Positions 1 to 9,818 of a DNA stretch of 64,000 nt are shown here, one piece after another. This DNA comes from Neostapfia colusana (taxonomy: Eukaryota > Streptophyta > Magnoliopsida > Poales > Poaceae), in contig JASWHV010000005.1 of the NCBI GenBank assembly GCA_030760725.1, forward strand, positions 28,715,241 to 28,779,240. The letters run 5' to 3'. The translations under genes and the position numbers were made by a program. The notes beneath the pieces were generated by a model. The model had not been told where the DNA came from. It was given only the letters and a program-made list of their open reading frames with translations, and did not search any database. Position 1 is the first letter of the stretch. Every line of letters starts with the position of its first letter.

Positions 1-961
1 CTGATCTCTTGGCCATACACCGACGGTTGTGTACTGGTATAATGGAGGTTCTGCAGTCGCCGACGAGTGACGAAATCACAAACTTGTGGGTAAAGTGGTG
101 CAACCTCTTAAGAGTGTGAAACTATCATGATAGCCATGCTTACGGTCACAAGCGCCTGTCCAACTCACATGATTAGATGGGATTGTTATTGGTATGGTTA
201 TGGTATGGTCTTGAGATTTGTTTCGGGACTGTTGAGTCTTGGTAATGAGATTGGTTTCAGGACTATTGAGTCTTGGTAATCAGATTGGCTTCGGGAATGT
301 TGAGTCATGACAATGAGTTTGGTTTTCGATTATATGATCATGAGATGGATATGAATATGAGATGGTTATTGTCAGCATGAGATCACGTTGAGAAAGATTA
401 ATGGCTGGATGAGACGAGATAAGTGGTCAAATATGATGGAGGTATGTTACTGTTTTAATTGATATATGTTGGGATCAAATTCACTTAAAGATAGTTGCTG
501 TTTTTATCATGGTTGTGAAACAAAATTTGCTTTCTGCAATGAGCCTTTTTATACCTACCTTGTTGTAAGCTACATGTCATACTTTTCTCACATTTGCTGA
601 GTACAACATGTACTCACCCTTGCATTATCATACAAACATCAGCAATAGGAGAGGAGTACTTTGATGACCACGTGGAGTACTACGCGTGCAGACTACCGTC
701 AACTTGCCTGTTGAGTTGGAGATGGAGCCGCTGCCGTGTTTAGTTGCTTCCGCTATCATTTAGAGACTTCCGCTGCTAGAATAAGATAGAGACTTCCGCT
801 GCAAGAATGAGTTAGAGATTTATGTAATAAACTAGTTAAATCCTATTATTCATGGTTATATTCTGAATTCAGTTTGTGGATTACATGTGTATGTGTGATG
901 AACATCCTGGGTACACATATGCATTAGCTGGGTTCCGTGTTTTACGGGATCAGGCGTCACA
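1..961 (+). repeat. E1 5' LTR, 3' portion
   Basis: Matches the last ~960 bp of the LTRs ending at 6560, 27346 and 49620, including the shared block 'gatctcttg(g/a)ccatacacc' and the end 'ggcgtcaca'. It ends in CA immediately before the PBS leader. A hairpin TGAGTACA/TGTACTCA lies at 598-616. Confidence 0.85.
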
Positions 962-1123
962 GATTGGTATCAGAGCCACGTTGACTGTAGGATGCAAGCC
1001 TAGGTAGAAGTCACGGATTTGTATTAGAGCCACATTGACCGTAGGACGCAAGCCTCGGTAGAATGCATAGATTGGCATCAGAACCACCTTGACCGTAGGA
1101 TGCAAGCCTAGGTAGAATGGACA
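962..1123 (+). repeat. Three tandem 54-bp copies of the PBS leader
   Basis: Units start at 962, 1016 and 1070. Each opens with a version of 'gattggtatcagagccac' and continues 'ttgac(t/c)gtaggatgcaagcct'. Only the first keeps the exact 12-nt initiator-tRNA-Met complement TGGTATCAGAGC (965-976); the others have decayed versions. E6 has two such units at 27347-27458. Confidence 0.8.
965..976 (+). promoter_or_regulatory. E1 primer binding site (tRNA-iMet type)
   Basis: TGGTATCAGAGC begins 3 nt after the LTR terminus. It is the standard plant complement to the 3' end of initiator tRNA-Met, where minus-strand DNA synthesis starts. Confidence 0.9.
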
Positions 1124-1401
1124 CCCTAAAACCCATAGGAATGTTTAAACCATAGAAGCTTGAATAGGAGTGGTGTGTTGAACTTTTGTGATGATTACTT
1201 GTGTTTGAGTGCTTAGTGTGAGTTGTGGAACGCTTCGGCGAAGGCCCATATCCACACATAGTAGAGAGATGTGAGATGCTTCAACATGTGTTCACATCCT
1301 CATATAAAAGTAAATATATTTAGTTCATACACCTTGATGAATATAGCTGGGGTATCAACCTAAACTTTGCTTTTCTAATTCTACGCATCTCTCTCTCACA
1401 G

Positions 1402-1857
1402 ATGGTGAGGGAAAATGCCAGCCGACAAAGGAGGAAGGTTCATGGCAACCAGGAACCACAAGAGGATGGCCACGTTGAAGTTCCTGAGAATGTTAACCTC
1501 GGGGCTGGTGAAAACAACCTTGAACGGTTGATGGCTATGCAGAACCAGCTTATGCAAACTATGATCCAAACTTTGGGTCAGCTGCAAGCCAACAACAACA
1601 ATCCTAACCCCGTTCCTGCACCACCACCTCCACCAACAGCACCACCGCCGGCTCACAACCGACTGGGAAAGTTCATGAGGACTCGACCACCTACTTTTGC
1701 ACAAGCTAATGATCCCATGGAGGCTGACGATTGGTTGAAGTCCATGGAGAAGAAGCATTCTATAGTCCAGTGCAATGATCTGGAGAAAGTTCTCTTCGCA
1801 TCGCACCAACTTATGTGAGCAGCCGCTGACTGGTGGGACGCTCTCTGCAACGCTCAT
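1402..1857 (+). pseudogene. gag: E1 gag, N-terminal fragment
   Basis: The ATG at 1402 follows a pyrimidine tract and CAG (1389-1401), exactly as at the E6 gag start (42121). The product opens with a basic, polar stretch, a run of Leu/Met/Gln residues (LERLMAMQNQLMQTM), a proline-rich stretch (PVPAPPPPP), then the start of the retrotransposon gag domain (RLGKFMRTRPPTFAQAND). An in-frame TGA at 1816-1818 replaces a Gly codon present in E6. The homology to gag stops near 1857, where a deletion joins it to the RNase H/integrase boundary. Only about 150 residues remain and no zinc knuckle is present, so it is not a functional capsid protein. Confidence 0.85.
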
Positions 1858-3471
1858 GTCGACCAGGGCCAATGTAGTAGCTGATGCATTGAGCCAGAAG
1901 GGAGAATGCCACCAACTCATGGTTTGGGAGCTACCACCCGAACTATGTAAGGAGTTCGAACGGTTACACCTCGGACTATTGAACAACATAGAAGTGATGG
2001 AAATCCACTCTTCATTGGAGCAAGAGATAATAGATGACCAAGCAACGGATAAGGAGATCAAGGAGATCAAAGAAAGGATCCGACAAGGAATAGAGAAGGA
2101 TTTCAAAGAAGATGAGAAGGGTACGCTTTGGCTAGGAAAAAGGATTTGTGTGCCTAACATGAAGCACATCCGCGACATGATACTAAAAGAGGCACATGAT
2201 TCACCTTATTCCATACATCCCGGAAGTACCAAAATGTATAAGGACATGAAGACTTGTTATTGGTGGGACGGTATGAAAAGGGACATAGCCGAATATGTTG
2301 CCCTATGTGACACATGCCAACGGGTGAAGGTCGAACATCAAAGACCCGCTGGATTGTTGCAACCCTTGAAGGTACCCGAGTGGAAGTGGGAGGACATCAG
2401 TATGGATTTCATCATCGGATTGCCACGTACTCAGTCGGGTTATGACTCCATCTGTGTTATCGTGGACCGATTGATGAAAACAGCCCATTTTCTCCCTGTA
2501 AGGGCCAAGTATAACGTTGCACAATTAGCCGAGTTGTACATGGAGCAGATCGTGTGCTGTCATGGAGTCCCGAGGAGGATAGTCTCAGATCGAGGTTCTC
2601 AGTTTACCTCTAGATTTTGGAGGAAGCTGCAGAAAGCTATGGGTACACGACTGGATTTTAGCTCCGCCTATCACCCACAAACCGATGGACAAACCGAAAG
2701 GACAAACCAAATTTTGGAGGACATGTTGAGAGCTTGCACATTGAAACATGGGCGTAGTTGGGATAGGAGTTTACCGTACGCCGAATTCTCCTATGACAAC
2801 AGCTATCAAGCTAGCTTGAAGATGTCGCCTTTCGAAGCATTGTACGGTAGACGGTGTAGAACACCGCTGTTTTGGAACGAAACTGGAGAGAACCAGGTGT
2901 TTGCACCCAAAGTGCTACAAGAAGCTGAAAAGCAAGTCCAAACGAAACGGGAGAACTTAAAGGCTGCTCAGTCACGACAGAAAGGCTACGCGGATAATAG
3001 GCGAAGGAAGTTGACTTTTGAAGTAGGAGACTTCGTATACTTTAAGGTATCGCCTATCCGTGGCCAACGACGTTTCAACGTCAAAGGCAAGCTAGCGCCT
3101 CGCTACATCGGACCATTTAAGATTTTGGACAAGCGAGGAGAAGTAGCCTATCAACTAGAGCTCCCAACATATATCTCCGACATACATGACGTGTTTCATG
3201 TATCCCAGCTCAAGAAGTGCTTGAGAGTACCAGAGGAGCAAGTACCAATGAAGAGCTTGAACTTCAAGAGGACCTGACTTATGCGGAGCACCCTGTCCGA
3301 ATTTTGGACGTAAAAGAAAGGGTCACAAGGAACAAAGTGATCCAATGGTGCAAGGTACAATGGAGCCATCACACCGAAGCTGAAGCCACATGGGAGCATG
3401 AAGAAGACATCAAGGCAGAATTCCCTCATCTATTCTCTACTAACGAATCTCGAGGGCGAGATTCAATTTAA
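1858..3471 (+). pseudogene. pol: E1 integrase with chromodomain (5'-deleted pol)
   Basis: One frame is open from about 1775 to 3277. Homology to pol starts near 1862 at the tail of RNase H (NVVADALSQKG). Next comes an HHCC zinc-binding region (SIHPGSTKM ... ALCDTCQRVK) and the DDE core: Asp at 2405 (MDFIIGL), Asp at 2588 (SDRGSQF) and Glu at 2696 (GQTERTNQ), with the canonical D-35-E spacing. A GPY/F-type module follows (YIGPFKILDKRGEVAYQLELP). A 1-nt deletion near 3252 moves the last part, a chromodomain (LTYAEHPVRIL ... ATWEHEED), into the frame ending at 3471. Chromodomains steer insertion toward modified histones in chromoviruses. Protease and RT are absent. The integrase core itself looks uninterrupted. 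Confidence 0.85.
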
Positions 3472-3481
3472 GGGGGGTAGA
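3470..3481 (+). other. E1 polypurine tract
   Basis: AAGGGGGGTAGA lies just after the pol end and 2 nt before the LTR. E6 has the equivalent tract at 46619-46630. It primes plus-strand DNA synthesis. Confidence 0.8.
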
Positions 3482-3604
3482 TTTCTGCATGTATTCATGT
3501 TTCATGTAGAGAAAACATTTTAAAAGAAGTGGGAACAGAGAAAGAATAAAAAAGATAGCCAAAAAGAGCAACATCCAGTTCACCAAGAGTGCCGAAGACA
3601 ACTC

Positions 3605-4195
3605 CCGTGGCCAGCTGGCCACGTGGCGCCTTCGGAGCCCATCTCTGCAAATGGGGAGAGGTCCACCGCTAAACTGGCCACGTGGCAGGCTCGGGGCTCA
3701 TCTCCGCAAATGGGGAGAGGTCCGACCCCGCAGGACACATGTCACCTTCGGAGCTAGTCACCGCGGAAATCAGAGGACCAGTCGTGCGGGATACATGTCG
3801 ATATCGAAGCTCACCTCCGAGAAGTCCGGTTCTATTGGACACGTGTCACCACCGGAGCTTACCTCCGGGAGGTCCATCACTGTTGGACACGTGTCAACGT
3901 CGGAGCTCATCTCTGAGAAGAAAGGAAGTCTGGCACTGTTAGGACACGTGGCACACCCGCTACCACCTCTGGAGAAATGGAAGGTCCGTCACTGACACGT
4001 GGCGTGCGCGGAGCCACCTCCGAATAGAGAGGAGGTCCCGACCGCCAGGATACGTGGCGCACGCGGAGCTCACCTCCAAAGTAGAGGGAGGTCTCGCTCG
4101 TTTGACACACGGCACAACCGGAGCTCGTCTCTGCGGAAAAGGGGAGACCAGGCCCCGGTGGACACGTGGTGCTTCCGGAGCTCATCAACGCTGAG
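3605..4195 (+). repeat. ~56-bp G-box minisatellite in E1 3' LTR
   Basis: About ten degenerate tandem units. Each has a G-box-like core (CCACGTGGC or GACACGTGTC), then 'TTCGGAGCTCA', a short inverted repeat (CTCC...GGAG) and 'GGGGAGAGGTCC'. The array lies ~200 bp upstream of the TATA box. Confidence 0.8.
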
Positions 4196-4379
4196 GTAAC
4201 GAATTCTGGAGCGGTTTTTGCTTCTGTATGTGCGGGAATACCGGTATGGGAGGAAACCGACATGAATTCCACAATGTTACCGCACAAAATCAACTAAAAA
4301 TAAGTTGTTAAGATTCAACGACAAGTTGATTAGGACTCTTATTTGAAGTTCAATCAGATTAGAACTCTTTCTTCCCGAT

Positions 4380-4387
4380 TATAAATA
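4380..4387 (+). promoter_or_regulatory. TATA box of E1 3' LTR
   Basis: TATAAATA inside 'cgattataaatagaaccc', conserved in both E6 LTRs (25221, 47499). The position downstream of the G-box array fits the U3 promoter. Confidence 0.7.
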
Positions 4388-6183
4388 GAACCCAGAACCC
4401 TTGGCCGAAACCACGAACTTCTTTTCCAACTCCTGAGCCGACGACTTAGAGCCCTAGCCCCAACTCGCCGAATAAACCCTTCGCCGGAGTTCAGTCGAGG
4501 AAGATCGCCGGAAGAGGGCCCCAATGATCTGTCTTGCTAAGAGAAGGACCTCGAGACTAAGAAGAACATAAGGTAGGTCTCCAATACCACCTTACGCCAT
4601 CATCGCGTTTTCTTTGCATCTGTTCTTCGATTCCTTTCAAACAGAAGCTTTTTCGTGGATAGATCACTTGTGGATCGATTTAATTTAAAGTCAAGATCAT
4701 CGCTACGTCCACAATTGATCTCTACAACTCTGTTCATCATAAAACCCATGCAAGCCATGCAAGAACACGTACAAACTAAACTACATCATAGGATTAACAT
4801 GCATAAGCATCATCGCATCTAGTTAAAGTTTGTGCATGATATTGATTGTTGTAGATCTTGTATGTGTGTGATCATGTATAGAAGGACAAGCTCAGGGAGC
4901 TACCTACGACGGACTACAACAACAAGATTTTGAGCAACCAGAACAGCCAGAACAAGGCAAGTGCCCCTTGACCATATTGATCCTATGTTGTGGGAAACTG
5001 TTTTGTTTTGTGAAAAGGTGTGTATGTGCTGAGTCAAACATGATGGGAAACCCTTTTATAGGAGTTTACTAGTTTTGGTTAAACCACCCTTGTCACCAGG
5101 GATGTTTATGAGTTGGGTATGGTTTTAATTTTAAGCTCCGCTGAGTCCATGGGATTGGGAAGCGAGATAGATGTGTCTAGCTAACTGCACTCATAATGAT
5201 AATGAGAAACTGATGTTGTTAATGAACATGGATCGGAGGGAGATCTAGGCAAGCTTGGGTTTGTGAATGTGGTAGAAAGAGATGGTGGTTTACTTGCCGT
5301 AGATCTAAGGACCGGTTCATGTGAGCACATGCTAGGATAACAGTGCCACCACAAGGCCAAGTATGGGTGCGGCTTAGCTGACTAATCAGTTAAGTTGCTA
5401 GATTGTTATGGACCGTGGAAGGCGCCGGGAATGGGAGTCGAGTGAGGACTGCCCTGGGAACTGCATGGCACAAGAGGGTGCCCGTGGGTGGGAGAATTGG
5501 AGATTCTAGCCTGCCGGTGAAACCTTAGTGAGTCCATACATCTAGTAACCCCTTTGTAAAGGCTATTTTGTGATCTCTTGGCCATACACCAACGGTTGTG
5601 AACTGGTATAATGGAGGTTCTGCAGTCGCTGACGGGTGATAAAATCACAAACTTGTGGGTAAAGAGGTGCAAACTCTGCAGTCTCTAAAACTATCATGAT
5701 AGCCGAGCTTACGGTCACGAGCGCCTGGCCAACTTCTATGATTAGTTGGGATGGTTATTGGCTATGGTTATTGGTTATGGTTTTGGATGGTTTGGTTTTG
5801 GTTTTGTTTTCGGGACTGTTGAATCCGGGTCATAATATGGGTTGCATGACTGTGAGTCATGACAACGAGGTTGGTCTCGGTGTGAGACGAAATTTGTTTA
5901 TAAGATGAAATGGTAGCGAATACGAGATGGTATTCGTGAGATGGTAGCGAATACGAGAAGGTATTCGTGAGCAAGAATGAGGTTGATTAATGTCTGGTTG
6001 GGACCTGGAAGGTAATAAGCATAATGGAGGTATGATTTGTATTTTATTACATGTTGGTATTACATTCACTTAAAGATAAGTTGTTGTTTTATCGTGGTTT
6101 TTGATAAATAACTTTGCTTTTCTGCAATGAGCCTTTTTATACTACCTTGTTGTGAGCTACATATCATATTTTCCCGCACTTGC

Positions 6184-6203
6184 TGAGTACAGCATTGTAC
6201 TCA
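6184..6203 (+). promoter_or_regulatory. Conserved LTR hairpin TGAGTACA/TGTACTCA
   Basis: Perfect 8-bp stem with a 4-nt loop, 357 nt before the LTR end. Equivalent hairpins lie at nearly the same distance from the LTR end in E1 5' (598-616), E6 (26972-26991 and 49246-49265), E7 and E5. Confidence 0.6.
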
Positions 6204-6392
6204 AACTTGCATTATTATTTCATCATCAGCAACAGGAGAAAATTACTATGAAGACCAGGTGGAGCATTAGGCGTGTAATCTGTCCTCAACCTTGCCTGTG
6301 GGGATGGAATAGAGATGGAGCTGCTTCTGCTTAGATTGCTTCAGCATTAGTTAGAAAACTTCCACTGCTAGAATAAAGACTTCCACTGTGAG

Positions 6393-6411
6393 CATGAGTC
6401 CAAGACTCATG
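6393..6411 (+). terminator. Hairpin next to poly(A) signal, family A
   Basis: CATGAGTC-caa-GACTCATG, a perfect 8-bp stem, followed within ~10 nt by an AATAAA (also in E6 at 27180-27198 with AATAAA at 27208, and 49454-49472). A role in 3'-end formation is inference from position. Confidence 0.5.
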
Positions 6412-6560
6412 AGACATTGTAATAAACTCTGTTATTCGTGGTCATATATATTCTGAAATTCAGTTTGTGGATGATGTGTATATGTGTGATGAACATCCTG
6501 CGCACACATATGCATCAGTCCTCGGTTTCCGTGGTTTTCCACAGAATTGAGGGCGTCACA

Positions 6561-6915
6561 GGTATGCCCCCGAGGATGTCAACTCAGATTAGAGGAAGCA
6601 ATACTTGTTCATGAGAGGGTTGAACAATGAGATCCAAGTTCAACTGCTCAACAATGACTATGAAAACTTCTAGAAACTTGTTGACAAAGCTATATTGGTT
6701 GAGAGCAATATCCATGAGATCGAGCAAGAGGGCAAGAGGAAGATGCTATACCAGCCACAAGGGAGCAATATACGTCCTCGTTTCATGCCTCCAGCTGCAC
6801 CACAGTATGCCTCGTCCGCTTCTACTTCTCGCCCTAATCCACCACCGCAGCAACGTCCTGTCATGTAAGCACCTTGTGTGCCTTTGCCTCCTGCACCCCG
6901 CCCCAACATGGGCGC
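6561..6915 (+). pseudogene. gag: E0: mid-gag fragment of an older family-A element
   Basis: Starts exactly at the E1 LTR terminus and matches E6 gag from ~42689 (NNEIQVQLLN ... QPQGSN). It continues, after removal of E2, at 14989. At least two nonsense codons are visible (TAG at 6590, TAG near 6672), both at E6 Gln codons. It encodes the C-terminal half of the capsid domain and the linker before the zinc knuckle. Loss of all upstream gag and the clean edge at the LTR end mean it is the insertion target of E1 rather than part of it. The 5' part of E0 should lie left of the window. Confidence 0.75.
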
Positions 6916-6984
6916 TGTCGGTACCTGAGATATGGGGTACCCCCGCGCACAGGGGAAAATGCCTAAGGAACTCGCCCTTCTCCG

Positions 6985-7305
6985 CAGGAAGAGCTCCGAA
7001 GGCGTCACGCGTCCGGCGGGGCCGGACCTCCCTCTCCTCGGAGGAGAGCTCCGGGCCTGCCACGTGGCATACAGAAGCCGGACCTCCCCCTCCGCGGGAG
7101 AGAGGTCCGAAGGCGCCACGCGTCCGGCGGGGCCGGACCTCCCCCTCCTCAGAGAAGAGCTCCGGGCCTGCCACATGGCCGACAGAAGCCGGACCTCCCC
7201 CTCCATGGGGAGAGGTCCGGAGGCTCCATGTGCCCCGCAGGCCGGACCCTCCTCTCCTCTGAGAAGGGCTCCGGGCCCGCCACATGGCCAGCAGAACGGC
7301 GCTGC
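6985..7305 (+). repeat. G-box minisatellite in E2 5' LTR (reverse orientation)
   Basis: About six ~55-bp units alternating 'GAGCTCCGGGCCTGCCACGTGG' -like and 'GGCGCCACGCGTCC' -like cores with 'GGACCTCCCCCTCC'. On the minus strand the unit reads as in the family-A LTRs: G-box, then CGGAGCTC, then GAGGTCCG. Confidence 0.8.
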
Positions 7306-7689
7306 CTGCCCTTGAGCGATAGGCAGCGGGCGTAAAGACTCCCCATACCTTGCCCGTACAAGGTATTCAAGGCCCGCGTCTTCCCAAGACGCGGAGACGC
7401 GGAGCACGCCTCTGTCAGGTGCCGTTGCGCCCAGTCGCATCACAGACTGGCGCGCGGTGTCAGAACCTGCCAGCCAATAAACACCGCGACAAGACATCCC
7501 ATGCCGCCTGCGCCGTCATCAACCACTACGACTAGCATGCGGCATGAGCAGGGCGGCAAGATGAAGACTTAGAAGCCTTCGACCAGAGACAACTACCGGC
7601 ATAACTGCAGATATGGTAGATAATAGACAATCTTCCCGGGACCACCTGTCGGGTCCCGGCTCCCCTTGTAAGCCGCCCGAGTCTTGGAC

Positions 7690-7696
7690 TATAAAA
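7690..7696 (+). promoter_or_regulatory. TATA box of E2 5' LTR
   Basis: TATAAAA in 'ggactataaaaggctcggg', conserved in the 3' LTR (14666) and in E4 (19731-19737, minus strand). Confidence 0.75.
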
Positions 7697-8014
7697 GGCT
7701 CGGGTAGGCGACGATAGCAAGGGTTTGCACTTTGCAACTCATACGCTAGCCATACACTCCCAAGCTGTAACTCACCCCCAAGCTCAGGACTCCGGCCCTG
7801 AGCACCAAGCAATACAGCGAGCTCCATAGCTCGCCGTGGACGTAGGGTTTTATGCTCCGGCGGCCTGAACCACGTAAAACTCACCGCGTCAAGCTCTTAC
7901 TAACTCATCCATCCGCGCAAGCTCTCCGCAAGGGACTAGCCCCACCGAAAAAAGAACCTCCGCGGGCTGCCCAGTGCAGGCCCGGGGGAAGTGTCGACCG
8001 AACACTTCGACATT

Positions 8015-8026
8015 TGGCGCGCCAGG
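8015..8026 (+). promoter_or_regulatory. E2 primer binding site
   Basis: TGGCGCGCCAGG starts 2 nt after the LTR terminus within 'tttggcgcgccaggtagggg'. The TGG start fits pairing to a tRNA 3' CCA end. It is not the tRNA-Met type used by E1, E5, E6, E7 and E8; I cannot name the tRNA with certainty. Confidence 0.65.
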
Positions 8027-8069
8027 TAGGGGGCTTTTCCCCTTGCGCGACGAGTTTCAGCCGACGAAG

Positions 8070-9818
8070 ATGACCAAGCTTCCCTCAGCGGCAAACTCTC
8101 CCCCTCCGCGTTCACGGCGAACCGTGACCAGTGGGGAGTACATGTCGACACACTCAGGACGGAGTGTGTCGGCACAAGCTGGTAGCCAGCAGCCGACTCC
8201 GGCAACGCCGACTCTGGCGATGCAGGCTCCGACCAGTGTGAGATCTTCTGCAGCGCTGAGCGTACACCATGGGGGTGCGCTAGCTGCAGCAAGAGCACTG
8301 CTGCGCAACCCACCTGCTGGGGATGCGCCCCATTCTGCGACCCAGCAATGGGTCCGCGAGGTGGACCGCCTCGTCGTCGCCGCCGCGAACCGTCGGTTTT
8401 GGCGAGGACGGCGCCCTGGACAACCGGCTGTGTCGCTGACGCGCACGCCCACGGTTGACGAGTAAACGGCGGATTCCAGCTCCTCCAGGCTCCTGTAGAC
8501 GGACCTGAGAAGGGAGCTAGAGCAATGCCACTTGGGCCAGGATGCCCGGGTGTACCTCGAGCGACGTCGAGAAAGGCGCCACAACCATGAGGCTGGCGAC
8601 AGCATGACGTCGGCCTCGACCCAACCTGGAGGGCAGGTCTTCGCCACGCGAGCCCTGCCTCAGGCATATGCCGTGCAGCATATACCACAACCATATGTGC
8701 CGCAAGAAGCGCCCCCGGTCTATGGTGCAGCCTTGCCCATGCCGGGATACACGGTGCCAAGTGCGAACCAAGCGTTCGCAGCGCCAATACCTGCAGCAGC
8801 AGGTGCAGGATGTGCGGCCCTTGCAACCCACCTTCGCTTCGCGAGGTGGCCGCGCAAGTTTCGCCCGCACCTACCTGAGAAGTACGGCGGTAGCGTCAAC
8901 CCGGCGGAGTTCCTCCAGATCTACTCCACTGCCGTACTTGCCGCAGGAGGGGATGAGGCTGTCATGGCCAACTACTTCCCCGTCGCCTTGACCGGCCCAG
9001 CTCGGTCTTGGCTCATGAATCTACCTCAGGGGTCCATAACTTCCTGGGGAGAGCTCTGCCGGCAGTTCATCGCCAACTTCGGCAGCTCCTACACCCGTCC
9101 CGGCACGGAGCTTGACCTCCACGCCGTCAAGCAATAACCTGGGGAGTCGCTGCGCTCTTTCATCCAGCGGTTCTCCCAGGTATGCAACACCATTCCACAT
9201 ATCCAAAGTGCTTCTGTGGTGGTGGCGTTCCGACAGGGTGTCCGGGACGAGAAAATGCTTGAGAAGCTCGCGACCAGAGAGGTCCGCGACGTCTCTGAGC
9301 TCTTCAGCCTGGCGGATAAATGCGCCAGAGCAGCTGAAGGGCAGAACTGGCACTCTCTGCCGACCTCCGAGCCAGGAGGACAACCCGGGTCCGGTGCTGC
9401 TGCCTATGGGGGAGGCAAGAAGGCCAAGAACCGGATGAGTGGCAAGATGAAGTCATTGTTCATGGCTCCCGTCGCCGCAGCAGCGACGACTAGTGGAGCT
9501 CGGGGGCCACGCCCCGACAAAAGGCAGCGGCAGTCACCAGCCCCAGATAGTGACCAGGGCGGGCTATGCCCCGTGCATGGCGCCGGCAACCAAACAGCTG
9601 CCGAGTGCTGGGATATCCAGAGGCTCGCAGAGCGCTTCCGCAAAGGAAGACAGCAGAGAGCTGAAGCACCGCCCTACCCTCAGAGGGATGGCAAACAGAA
9701 GGTCGATGCCCCAGTCACCGCCGCCCATCAGGTGGGGTTCCAGGAGCCTCAGCGTGTCATAAAGACAGTGCATGACGGTGAGGACTCCAGCTCCGACGGT
9801 GACGGGCCAGGGCGGTAG
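8070..9818 (+). pseudogene. gag: E2 gag
   Basis: One frame from the ATG at 8070 to the TAG ending at 9818, broken by in-frame stops at 8463-8465 (TAA), 8496-8498 (TAG) and 9135-9137 (TAA). The N-terminal part is Pro/Ser/Ala-rich. The retrotransposon gag (capsid) domain spans roughly 8830-9320 (PRKFRPHLPEKYGG, TGPARSWLMNLPQGSI, FIQRFSQVCNTIP). A short Cys/His segment, CPVHGAGNQTAAEC, stands where a CCHC knuckle would be but is not canonical. A basic Arg/Lys-rich linker precedes it. No pol follows, so particle proteins could have been supplied but enzymes must come from another element. Confidence 0.8.

Larger units (their letters stand above)
1..6560 (+). mobile_element. E1: Ty3/gypsy element, family A, internally deleted, left end outside window
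   Basis: The order is 3' part of an LTR (1-961), PBS, leader, gag start, a fused integrase-chromodomain region, PPT, then a full LTR (3484-6560). Compared with the full-length relative E6 (24356-49620), about 2.5 kb from mid-gag to the end of RNase H is missing, so E1 cannot encode protease or RT. The sequence right of 6560 is mid-gag of another family-A copy (E0). That is best explained if E0 was the target of E1; the expected left TSD lies outside the window. Confidence 0.85.
3484..6560 (+). repeat. E1 3' LTR (family A, ~3.08 kb)
   Basis: Similar in order to the E6 LTRs: G-box minisatellite, TATAAATA, long U5-side region, hairpins, then 'gggcgtcaca'. The start is altered: the first ~30 bp of the E6 LTR, including the TGTGA terminus, are missing or rearranged ('ctgcatgtattcatg' instead). 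Two 31-bp direct repeats with an internal inverted repeat (CGAATAC...GTATTCG) lie at 5910-5971. I see no coding sequence in 4388-6560. Confidence 0.8.
6916..8012 (+). repeat. E2 5' LTR (1097 bp)
   Basis: Begins 'tgtcggtacctgag' and ends 'aacacttcgaca'; the same ends and length recur at 13892-14988. It contains a G-box minisatellite and TATAAAA. Confidence 0.92.

Noticed and set aside
965..976. tRNA-like sequence at PBS sites
   Set aside because: Only the short primer-binding complement is present; there is no cloverleaf.
1396..2178. 260-codon minus-strand frame across E1 gag/integrase
   Set aside because: Shadow of the plus-strand gag and integrase, which have clear domain motifs.
6670..7497. 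Long open frames on both strands in GC-rich LTR segments (also ~13746-14540 and ~20098-20670)
   Set aside because: They are produced by the G-box minisatellite, whose unit length and GC content keep several frames open at once; products are repetitive Pro/Gly/Arg-rich and match no family.
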